IMG/VR virus record: IMGVR_UViG_3300017746_000181
Location: 1 to 22,761 of that record
Source of the DNA: a virus
Length of the DNA stretch: 22,761 nt
Reading direction: 5' to 3' (one strand)
Program-made: the position numbers and the translations under genes
Shown: positions 5,373-12,900 of the stretch, piece after piece
How positions within the stretch are numbered: the stretch's first letter is position 1
How the letters are laid out: every line of letters begins with the position of its first letter
The notes under the pieces: generated by a model
Told to the model about the DNA's origin: nothing
The model's database searches: none
What the model saw: only the letters and a program-made list of their open reading frames with translations

Positions 5373-6727
5373 TGAATCGGTTATTGTTTATGCTGCTTTT
5401 TTCTTGTAGCGCATATTCACAGGTTCTTGTGCAATCATTTTCAGATAGATGTACAGGAGAAATTAAAACAGTTACAATACAAATGCAGGGATACACTACT
5501 GTATCTTTCTATAATAGAACTAAAACTTTTACAGCAAACGATTTTTATAGCGGAGCATTAAGAACATGGATGGAGCAAACATACGCATGGTGGTATGCTT
5601 TATCAGCATGTTCTACAGCTCAAACAACACAAACAACAACTCAAACATCTACATCAAATACAAATACTGATTCTAGCGGTTCAACTGATAATTCAGGTGG
5701 TAGTTCAGACTCTGGAGGAGATTCTGGGGGAGATAGTGGAGGGGGAGATAGCGATGATAATGGAGGTGGTGACTCTGATGATGGTGGTGGAGATAGTGAC
5801 GATAATGGAGGGGATAGTGATGATGATGGGGGTAACGATGACTCTGATGATTCTGACGAAAGTAACGATGACTCTGAAGAAGAAGAACAAAAAGAAGAAG
5901 AAAAAGAAGAGGAAAAGGAAGAGGAAAAAGAAGAAGAAGAAGAAGAAGAAAAAGAAGAATCAGAAGAAGAAGATGAGGAAGAGGAAGAAAAAGAAGAAAA
6001 AAAGAAAAATACAAATCCTATAATAATATCTGCCAATGTCATGAGAATGTCCGGTTTAGATGGTGCCGCTAATCAAGTTGTAAGTTTTGGTTTTGCTCAA
6101 ACATCTATGAATGGAGAGTTTAATTATTCTGCTAATATGATGTTATGGGACAATCTAAAGCAGATAAGCTTGAGTGGTTCAAGAGGACATGTTTTTCATA
6201 GGTATGATAAAAAAGTCCCTGTTATTATTAAAGAAGACGGAAAAGAATATGTGTTTGGACATTTTTATGACAAAGGAAGTATAGCTAACGTACAAACACT
6301 TTCAGTAGGTTTGATGTACATGTACGGTGTTTATAATTTATCTACAGGAATAAGTAATGTTTATATAGGTCAGAAAGAAAATAAATGGAAGGGTGTTGTT
6401 GGAGGATTTTCCATTTCAAACAATATACTCTATAGTAAAGGAGAGTTTAACATTATGCCGTCCTTAGTTTTTTTTGGATTAAAACCCATATCTTTGAAAA
6501 GATTTACAGTATCACCAATGTTAGCTACTGCATTAACACCAATTAGTTACAGTAGTTTAGATAGTGGTTTTGTATTTAATAAAGATGTTTTATTTGTTGG
6601 AGGTTCAAACTTTGATTTTACTTTAACTAAAAACTTTAGAGCTAATATAGGTTTTAATGTTGCAAAAAGTACAAATGAATTTCCTTTAACATATTCAATA
6701 ACAATAGGAGGTAAATTTAAATTATGA
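5372..6727 (+). CDS. Outer-membrane barrel-like protein with long acidic linker (451 aa)
   Basis: Signal peptide MNRLLFMLLFSCSAYSQ. Residues 18-80 form a small domain with C27 and C80 and an aromatic helix (RTWMEQTYAWWYALSAC). Residues 81-212 are low complexity: Thr/Gln, then Gly/Ser/Asp repeats (GGDSDD), then Glu/Lys runs. Residues 215-451 alternate polar and hydrophobic residues in short strands (VVSFGFAQTSMNGEFNYSANM, SVGLMYMYGVYNLSTGISNV, FRANIGFNVAK, YSITIGGKFKL), typical of an 8-12-strand outer-membrane barrel. The Asp-rich part could bind calcium. It overlaps the upstream gene (TAATG) and the endolysin (ATGA). A role in the outer membrane during lysis or superinfection exclusion is inferred; I recognise no named family. 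Confidence 0.7.
   Translation: MNRLLFMLLFSCSAYSQVLVQSFSDRCTGEIKTVTIQMQGYTTVSFYNRTKTFTANDFYSGALRTWMEQTYAWWYALSACSTAQTTQTTTQTSTSNTNTDSSGSTDNSGGSSDSGGDSGGDSGGGDSDDNGGGDSDDGGGDSDDNGGDSDDDGGNDDSDDSDESNDDSEEEEQKEEEKEEEKEEEKEEEEEEEKEESEEEDEEEEEKEEKKKNTNPIIISANVMRMSGLDGAANQVVSFGFAQTSMNGEFNYSANMMLWDNLKQISLSGSRGHVFHRYDKKVPVIIKEDGKEYVFGHFYDKGSIANVQTLSVGLMYMYGVYNLSTGISNVYIGQKENKWKGVVGGFSISNNILYSKGEFNIMPSLVFFGLKPISLKRFTVSPMLATALTPISYSSLDSGFVFNKDVLFVGGSNFDFTLTKNFRANIGFNVAKSTNEFPLTYSITIGGKFKL
5612..6007 (+). repeat. Low-complexity tract with (GAA/GAG)n polypurine run
   Basis: This stretch encodes the Thr/Gln, Gly/Ser/Asp and Glu/Lys linker of the barrel protein. From about 5876 to 6009 the + strand is almost purely purine, built of GAA, GAG, AAA and AAG triplets. 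Such mirror-like polypurine runs can form triplex DNA and slip during replication, changing length in multiples of three without breaking the frame. Several spurious open frames on both strands here are a by-product of the repeat. Confidence 0.85.
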
Positions 6728-7185
6728 AAAATATAAGTGAACACATTAGTTACAAAGAAGCAATAAGAAGTACAACAGCTTTACGTTTAGGTATTGACAA
6801 TACTCCAAACGAGTACCAGCTTCAAAATATGGAGTTGATTGCAGAAAAAATATTCGAGCCATTAAGAAAGGTTGCAAATGGTCCAATAAAAATAAATTCG
6901 TTTATGAGGGTTGAAAAGTTGAATCAAGCAATTGGGGGGTCGAGCCGATCACAGCATTGCCAGGGAAGAGCGATTGACCTGGATGATACCTATGGCTATA
7001 TGACGAACGCTGAGATGTATAATTACATTAAAGAAAATTTAGACTTCGACCAAATCATATGGGAATTTGGGACGGATGAGAATCCAGACTGGGTACATGT
7101 AAGTTATGTAGATGCCGATTCAAACAGAAAAAGATGCTTGAAGGCATACAAAGACAATGGAAAGACAGCTTACAAAGTCATATAA
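6724..7185 (+). CDS. Peptidase M15-type endolysin (153 aa)
   Basis: The core matches Peptidase_M15_3 (D-Ala-D-Ala carboxypeptidase-like): INSFMRVEKLNQAIGGSSRSQHCQGRAIDLD (57-87) with zinc ligands H78 and D85, and IIWEFG...DWVHVSY (111-128) with catalytic E114 and third zinc ligand H125. It would cleave peptide cross-links of peptidoglycan at the end of infection. Length is normal for single-domain phage M15 lysins, and there is no signal peptide, so release through a holin is expected; the 3-TM holin follows at 7209. It overlaps the upstream barrel gene by ATGA. Codon use around 6930-7020 (CGA, CTG, TCG, GCG) is markedly more GC-rich than its surroundings. Confidence 0.9.
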   Translation: MKNISEHISYKEAIRSTTALRLGIDNTPNEYQLQNMELIAEKIFEPLRKVANGPIKINSFMRVEKLNQAIGGSSRSQHCQGRAIDLDDTYGYMTNAEMYNYIKENLDFDQIIWEFGTDENPDWVHVSYVDADSNRKRCLKAYKDNGKTAYKVI

Positions 7186-7194
7186 GTTTTTAAG

Positions 7195-7202
7195 TATATT
7201 TG
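7195..7202 (+). promoter_or_regulatory. Bacteroidota-type -7 element TATATTTG before holin
   Basis: TATATTTG plus C lies between the endolysin stop and the holin ATG at 7209, only 6 nt ahead of that ATG. The upstream AAG extends the match to the AGTATnTTTGY form shared with the elements at 9899, 16129 and 22551. If the initiation site is at the normal distance, the transcript would begin at or next to the start codon, giving a leaderless holin message. Confidence 0.55.
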
Positions 7203-7208
7203 CGTATT

Positions 7209-7667
7209 ATGTCAGATAAAAAGAAATTTAAAGACTCTACTGTAGGAAAACTATTGTTTGGAGCAGCTTCAATAATAAACCCGACACTAGGAAAAGTTTT
7301 AAGTGGAGTAAGTTCGCCTGCTGATGCAATAGCCGCTATAGGTAAATCAGACGTCAGTGGTGAAGAAAAAATAAAATTACAACAACTTATATTTGAACAA
7401 CAAAATAAAGAAATGGAAGCTGTGTCTTCAAGGTGGAAGGCAGACCAAATGAGCGATTCATGGCTTTCAAAGAATGTACGTCCTTTAGTTTTAGTGTGGT
7501 GTATAGTTGTTTTTAGTTTTGCAGGTATATTAGATAGTGTTGAGTCAATACCATTTCATATTGGAGAAACTTGGAATGATACTTTTGAAAAAGTAATGAT
7601 GAGTGTTGTTTTAGCATATTTTGGTGGAAGGACAACTGAAAAAGCTACAAGCTTATTTAAAAAATAA
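7209..7667 (+). CDS. Holin of the 3-TM family (152 aa)
   Basis: The ATG at 7209 in TTATG context is preferred over an in-frame TTG at 7200 that is part of the promoter-like element. The protein matches the Holin_3TMs family layout: an N-terminal amphipathic stretch (VGKLLFGAASIINPTLGKVL), a charged helix ending EAVSSRWKADQMSDSWLSKNVRP (70-92), TM helix LVLVWCIVVFSFAGILDSV (93-111), and a second TM with VMMSVVLAYFGGRTTEKA (129-146). 'SDSWLSKNVRPL' and 'AYFGGRTxEK' are family hallmarks. Holins permeabilise the inner membrane to release endolysin. The endolysin is the gene directly upstream. The last base of its stop is the first of the next start (TAATG). Confidence 0.87.
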   Translation: MSDKKKFKDSTVGKLLFGAASIINPTLGKVLSGVSSPADAIAAIGKSDVSGEEKIKLQQLIFEQQNKEMEAVSSRWKADQMSDSWLSKNVRPLVLVWCIVVFSFAGILDSVESIPFHIGETWNDTFEKVMMSVVLAYFGGRTTEKATSLFKK

Positions 7668-7771
7668 TGTACGTTAGACCAAAAAAAACAAAAAGACCAG
7701 GGTGTCATTCTAAAAACGCTTCTAAAGGTCAGGTTAAATATAAGAAAAAGTACATAGGTCAAGGTAGATAA
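7667..7771 (+). CDS. Tiny basic protein ending GQGR (34 aa)
   Basis: It starts in a TAATG overlap with the holin. The peptide MYVRPKKTKRPGCHSKNASK is followed by YKKKYIGQGR. Very small basic proteins with a single Cys and the ending Y-K-K-x-Y-x-G-Q-G-R recur in marine and other Bacteroidota phages, without known function. The translational coupling and the conserved-looking tail support a real gene. Charge suggests nucleic-acid contact, which is inference. Confidence 0.65.
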   Translation: MYVRPKKTKRPGCHSKNASKGQVKYKKKYIGQGR

Positions 7772-7789
7772 TTAAACCTATTAAAATCC

Positions 7790-7797
7790 TATCTTTG
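7790..7797 (+). promoter_or_regulatory. Bacteroidota-type -7 element TATCTTTG
   Basis: TATCTTTG followed by CA lies in the 46-nt gap between the tiny basic gene and the structural gene at 7818, leaving a 20-nt leader. No convincing -33 TTG is seen. It shares the TAnnTTTGY core with five other elements at module boundaries in this window. Confidence 0.55.
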
Positions 7798-7817
7798 CAG
7801 ATAAGTATTATTTATAT

Positions 7818-8522
7818 ATGGCATCTATAAACGTATATCCTTTAGACACTATAATTACAAAAGATGATAAAGTAATCGGTTCTGATTCAACAGGATCAAT
7901 AACAAGAAATTATTCTTTTGAAAAAATATCTGATTTTTTAAATTCTAGTGGAAGAATACAATCAAACACTTCTAGGTTTGTTTTTAAAGGAACTTCTGCA
8001 GAAAAAACAACAGGAACAATATCTTTAAACGAAAATGTAGTTTCAAAAAACTTTTCTGACATATCAAGTTTAGTGTTTAGTAAGTTTGATACTCTTGGTA
8101 CAAACATAAGTTCAATATATGAGTTTTTAGAAGGATCAAGAGTTATAATACAAAAAGCATCTGACGTTTCTGTTTTAGGTATTTATGATTGGACGACTTC
8201 AACTATAGACTCTAACGATAACACCTTTTTTAATGTATTATTATCTTCTGTAAACTCAATAGGAGCTATCGAAGACGAAGAGGAATATTTAGTATATTTG
8301 CTTCAGTATGATGTTGCTGCTAGTAACGACAAGTTTTTTTCTCAAACCATTAGTATTGCGCAAAATCCTTGGACAATAAATCATAATATGAATAAGTTTC
8401 CAGCAGCGACTATAGTTTTGTCAACAGGGCAGAAGGGCTACGGAGATGTGACATATGTTGATAATAATAATTTAACAATAAGTTTTGCTGGAGATGAATC
8501 TGGTAAAGTGTATTTAAACTAA
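7818..8522 (+). CDS. Putative tail/fibre-tip structural protein (234 aa)
   Basis: The N-terminus (SINVYPLDTIITKDDKVIGSD...TRNYSFEKISDFL) has the same pattern as the N-terminus of the 350-799 protein, probably a shared attachment module. The C-terminal 60 residues (NPWTINHNMNKFPAATIVLS, GDVTYVDNNNLTISFAGDES, GKVYLN) form a recognisable phage tip or adhesin domain of the type 'WTIxHNLxKxPxVTVxDxxGxxxxGDVxYxDxNxVTxxFSxxxSGKAYLN', found at the ends of tail fibre proteins. No signal peptide or enzyme motif is present. I infer a short tail fibre or fibre-tip adaptor that probably contacts host surface glycans. It is the first gene after the promoter-like element at 7790. Confidence 0.8.
   Translation: MASINVYPLDTIITKDDKVIGSDSTGSITRNYSFEKISDFLNSSGRIQSNTSRFVFKGTSAEKTTGTISLNENVVSKNFSDISSLVFSKFDTLGTNISSIYEFLEGSRVIIQKASDVSVLGIYDWTTSTIDSNDNTFFNVLLSSVNSIGAIEDEEEYLVYLLQYDVAASNDKFFSQTISIAQNPWTINHNMNKFPAATIVLSTGQKGYGDVTYVDNNNLTISFAGDESGKVYLN
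8293..8300 (+). promoter_or_regulatory. Internal promoter-like TATATTTG (weak)
   Basis: TTTAGTATATTTGC lies inside the 7818 gene and is an exact match to the extended form seen at true gaps. It is over 200 nt from the next start at 8529 and codes for ordinary residues (L-V-Y-L-L), so chance is quite possible in AT-rich DNA. Confidence 0.2.
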
Positions 8523-8528
8523 AAGATT

Positions 8529-9893
8529 ATGGCTATACCGTTTTTAAATAATATTAACCTTGATGACAATCAGTTATTAAATGCTAAATTACATGTAACC
8601 TCATCAGCTCCTACAGCAGGAAAAGGTCAGATTTATTTAGATTCTACAGCATCAGATAATAAATTAAAGTATTACGATGGAACTGGATGGGTAGTTGCTG
8701 ATGCAACTGTCTCTGCTTCTTTTAGCACCGCTAATGGTGTAATTACATTTACAACCAGTTCAGGAGAAACATACACAGTAGATATAGACGGAAGGTTTAT
8801 AAAAGATTTTATTGTAGCAGGAGATTCAGGTGATAACCAAACAATATCAGATGGTAATACACTAACTATTGCAGGTGGGACTGAATTAGCATCGGTAGGA
8901 AGCGATACAGATACAATAACAATCAACCACAGTGATGTAACAAGAACTAATACTACAGCAACTGCATTGACTCCTGATTTCGGAGCTAATTTTGATGTTA
9001 TAACTGGAGTTACTTCAAACGCTAGGGGTCACATTACAGAAGTTACAACTACTAATATTACTATACCAGAAAACGATAGTGTAGATGTCACTGCAATAAC
9101 TACAGATGCAGCATACTATCCAACATTTGTTTCAGCAGCAGGAGATGTTGCTTTAAATATAGACGGTAGTGCAGCTGATAAACTTTCTTATAATCCTAAC
9201 TCACAAACCCTAACAGTTAAGAACTTAGTTGTAGATGGGACACAAACTATATTAGATGAAACGGTACAGGTTGTAGAAAACAGTACAATATTGTTTGAGG
9301 GAACAACAGCCGATGACTTTGAAACAAAACTAACTGTTATAGATCCTACGGCAGACAGAACTATATCACTACCAAATGAGTCAGGTACAGTTGTATTAAA
9401 CGCATTTAAAACAGTTTCTGGAGATACTAATAGTGCCGTTGCAGATAGTGCTACAGACACACTAACTATAGCGGGTGGTAATGCTATAACTACAGAAGCA
9501 ACAGCTAATTCAGATACAATAACAATTAATCATGATGACACCTCGTCTCAAGCTTCAGTAGATAACTCAGGTAATGCAGTTATTCAGGATGTAACTCTAG
9601 ACACATACGGACACGTTACAGGATTAGTTTCAAAGACTATTGAAGTTCCTACAGATAGGGAGTTTGTTGTTGCCTTAGATGCTTCAGATAGTAATGTTGC
9701 TAAGGCCACAAACACCTATACTGTCACACATTCTTTAAATAGCAGAGATGTTATGGTTGAGGTGTACCATACTTCAAATTATGATACTATATTCGTTGAT
9801 ATAACAAGAGCTACAGTAAATACTATTACGGTTGCTTTTGCAGCTTCAGTTACAGACGGTGATTACAGAGTCTTGATCAAGAAGATTGGATAA
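8529..9893 (+). CDS. Tail fibre/appendage protein with duplicated beta module (454 aa)
   Basis: The N-terminus FLNNINLDDNQLLNAKLHV followed by GQIYLDS..DNKLKYYDGTGW is a phrase I recognise from phage tail fibre and appendage proteins. The middle has ILFEGTTADDFETKLTVIDP and DRTISLPNESGTVVL, another frequent fibre segment. Two copies of a beta module flank it (residues about 98-180 and 298-374), each with TLTIAGG...DTITINH.D and G[HV].T...I.[IV]P. The C-terminus (TVTHSLNSRDVMVEVYHTS, DYRVLIKKIG) is a small tip domain similar in type to that of the upstream protein. The beta-rich, Thr/Asp-rich composition fits a trimeric fibre. No enzyme motif is seen. Starts in TTATG context 6 nt after its neighbour. 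Confidence 0.8.
   Translation: MAIPFLNNINLDDNQLLNAKLHVTSSAPTAGKGQIYLDSTASDNKLKYYDGTGWVVADATVSASFSTANGVITFTTSSGETYTVDIDGRFIKDFIVAGDSGDNQTISDGNTLTIAGGTELASVGSDTDTITINHSDVTRTNTTATALTPDFGANFDVITGVTSNARGHITEVTTTNITIPENDSVDVTAITTDAAYYPTFVSAAGDVALNIDGSAADKLSYNPNSQTLTVKNLVVDGTQTILDETVQVVENSTILFEGTTADDFETKLTVIDPTADRTISLPNESGTVVLNAFKTVSGDTNSAVADSATDTLTIAGGNAITTEATANSDTITINHDDTSSQASVDNSGNAVIQDVTLDTYGHVTGLVSKTIEVPTDREFVVALDASDSNVAKATNTYTVTHSLNSRDVMVEVYHTSNYDTIFVDITRATVNTITVAFAASVTDGDYRVLIKKIG
8820..9068 (+). repeat. Fibre module copy A (paired with 9420-9650)
   Basis: Encodes residues about 98-180 of the 454-aa fibre protein: G-D-S..TLTIAGG..., SDTDTITINHSDVT, then RGHITEV and ITIP. The same order of phrases recurs at 9420-9650. 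The copies are diverged at nucleotide level, so this is an old duplication. Confidence 0.7.
9420..9650 (+). repeat. Fibre module copy B (paired with 8820-9068)
   Basis: Encodes residues about 298-374: GDT...DTLTIAGGNAI, NSDTITINHDD, then YGHVTGL and IEVP, matching copy A in phrase order and spacing. About 350 nt of unrelated fibre sequence lies between the copies. Confidence 0.7.
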
Positions 9894-9898
9894 TTTAG

Positions 9899-9918
9899 TA
9901 TCTTTGCACAAAGCAAAG
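9899..9918 (+). promoter_or_regulatory. -7 element TATCTTTG overlapping an inverted repeat
   Basis: TATCTTTG at 9899-9906 followed by C lies in the 29-nt gap before the large fibre gene, 16 nt before its ATG. TTG at 9873-9875 is 23 nt upstream and is a possible -33 box. CTTTGC (9902-9907) and GCAAAG (9913-9918) form a perfect 6-bp inverted repeat with a 5-nt loop that overlaps the -7 box, so it could be an operator or a 5' mRNA stem. Part of the symmetry may be fortuitous. Confidence 0.55.
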
Positions 9919-9922
9919 TTTT

Positions 9923-12900
9923 ATGTCGCAAAAATTTAAGTCCCAAATAGATGCCGAACAGGGTATAAAAATATCCAACGAATTATATGACGGAAGCGCA
10001 GCAGCTGGATCTTCGGGCCAAGTATTATCTTCTACAGGAACAGGCACGGAATGGATTGATTCTAGTTCAGACAAAGCAGAAAGAATAGAGGTTACTGTTA
10101 AAAATGTAAGCGGTGGTTCACTTGCAAAAGGAGTAGTAGTTCATGCAGCACCAACAGCATCACCACCGAGTGGAAATGTTATTGAAGTTATTGCGGCTGA
10201 TTATGATACAGCTAGTGCAATGCCAGCTATTGGAGTTTTAAATGAAACTATTGCGGATGAAGCAGAAGGAGCGGCGGTAATGATGGGTGCAGTCAGTGGA
10301 TTTGACACTTCAAGTTTTTCTATTGGAGACGAGTTATATGTAGGTAATGCAGGTGGATTTACCGCAACAAAACCAGCAACTGCTGGACAGCTTATACAAA
10401 AAATTGCAGTAGTAATAAAATCTCATGCAAGTAATGGATTAATAAAAATATTTGGCGCAGGAAGATCAAACGATGTTCCACTTCCTTTATATATAGATAA
10501 CACAAACCAGCGAGTAGGAATAAATATAGATCCAGTTTCTAAGTTTCATATTAAATATTCTGGTGGTAATTATGGTGGTGATTCAACAAGTGGATTTATT
10601 AATGAAGCAACAACTGGTCGAGGTACGCAAAGAATTAGAAGTATAACAGATTCACCAGCCGAATTGTTTTTTGATATTGATGGTGGTATAGCTTGGGATA
10701 TTTCAGCCAGAGATAGTAGTTCATCACATGATTTGATGTTTTATTCAAGAGCTGGAACACCAGCTTATAATGCAGTAGGTTCAATGGTCGTTAAGTTTGG
10801 ACAAAATGGTGATATAACCTCAACTGGTAATGGGATATTCAGTGGTCGATTAGAATTAAATGATGGTGTTACAATGAGTGGTGGTTGGCGAAGAACTGCA
10901 CTTTTATCCTCTGTTTATCCAGTTATAGTTTTTAAAAGTACTGCTGATGGCGATGGTTACGATCCGAGTACTGCTGGTATTGGATATGATTCAAGTTTTG
11001 GAACAAGATTTTATAAAAGCGGAACAACTGTTGATGTAACTGGAACTGGCTATAATTGGATGTCAGTTCCGAATAGTGGAACTATTGAAATTAATCAAGC
11101 TACTAGATTTTCTGATTTTATAAGAATTGATGCTGGTACAACTGGCAATCCAATAGGCGGAATTACTTGGTCATCAACTGATAACGGATTTTTATATGCC
11201 AATGCTGGTGGTGTTATTAAAGCTAAAATTGATTCTGCAAATGATTCTTATTTATTGGGTGGCGGCTTAGGAATTGGAACTAATTCCATCGCTACTGCTG
11301 GAACTAATTTTTTAGGTTTACATATTAAAAATACATTACAATCATCTGGCTCAAGTATAGTTTTAGAAAATAATGCTGGTCATAAGGGATATATATATAC
11401 TGGCACATCAACAGATGATCTTCAAATACAAGCCGCTGGTGCATTATTATTTAATGCTGGTGCTACTAATAAAGGAAGATTTAACAACTCTGGTTTTAGC
11501 TTTCAAGTTGGTATAGATACAACTACATCAGCACATATAAGATTAGGTGGCGGCAATGCGGCTGGTGGTCGATTATATATTGAATACAATGGCGATAGTA
11601 GTTATATCGATTCTTTTGGTGGTCATGGTTCTAGTCAAAGATATAGAGATTTATCAATAAATGCCAGAAACTTGTATTTAAAAACTGGTGCTATTATGAC
11701 AAACACTTTGAATTTGTTAAGTAATGGTAATGTTGAAGTTGTACAAGGTGGCTTGTTTGTTAATACAACATCAGATGCTCAAATATATTTAACCAGCACA
11801 GACACATGGTGTGGTATTAGTTTTAATGATGGTAACTCAATAAATGATAATATATTTTACAATGGTACACATGGCACTTTTTCTATTGGTGGTGGCGGTT
11901 CAAATGTATCTGGTAAAAAATTACACATTGATGGTGGTGTTACCATTGGTGCAAATTATGATGCAACTGCTGTTGATGCAAACTCATTAAATGTTGAAGG
12001 TTCAATAACAAGTGCTGGTGGCTTTACATCATGCGGTAGTATAAAAGCCGCTGGTGAACTTGTTTTAAAAAGTAGCGATTGTTCAGTCGATAGAGCATAT
12101 TGGGCATATGATGATAATGCAAATCAATCTTATTTATGGAATATTGAAACTGATGCTTTTACTAGCTTTTACACTAATGATTTAGAGAGATTAAGAATAA
12201 AAGCAGATGGCGTTTCTGAATTTTATGGAAGTGTTGGTATTGGTGGCGCACCATCAGGTGCTGGATTTTCTTCTACCGCATCACCAGTATTAAACGTTTT
12301 AGGATCGAAACCAGTATTAAAATTAACTGAAACCGATGAGACAGATTCATTTTCTTACATTGGACAAAGTGGTGGCAATACTTATATTGGCAGTGCTGGT
12401 GCTGGTTCTTTGTTTTTTCAAACTGGTGTCAGTTCAACTTATAACAGAGTAACTATTGATAATACTGGGAATGTTACGATAAATGAAAGTTTAGATTTTG
12501 TTGATTCACCATATAGACATGGATATTCAATAAGAAGAAATGGAGATGCTTTAATTTTAACTGGTGGTACAAGTGGTTTTTATTTTAATAGGCATAACAA
12601 TTCAATTAGTGATGTGTATATTAGTGGCTCTGGTAATGTTGGAATTAACCATACAACTCCTTTTAATCAAATATCTGGTACTGAAACAACACTTGCAGTT
12701 TCAAATAGTAATGTTGCAAGTTTATATTTAAATAATACTGCTAGCGGTGGTCATAATCACATTATGTTTTCAGGAACTGCTGGGAGTTTAAATTGGTATG
12801 ATAAAACAGCCGCAAGTTATAGAATGATTTTATTTGGTGATGGAACTTTTGGATTAAATCTAACTAGCATTACAGCTGGTGGTTTTACACCAACATTTGC

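Noticed and set aside
5595-6042. Several long open frames on both strands over the low-complexity linker
   Set aside because: They encode homopolymer-like Lys, Ser or Leu runs created by the GAA-type repeat; the frame 5372-6727 has a signal peptide and barrel and is the real one.
7200-7208. TTG start for the holin
   Set aside because: The TTG is part of the TATATTTGC promoter-like element; the ATG at 7209 begins the family-typical sequence.
8293-8300. Internal TTTAGTATATTTGC as a real promoter
   Set aside because: It is a good match but lies within codons and over 200 nt from the next gene; kept only as a low-confidence feature.
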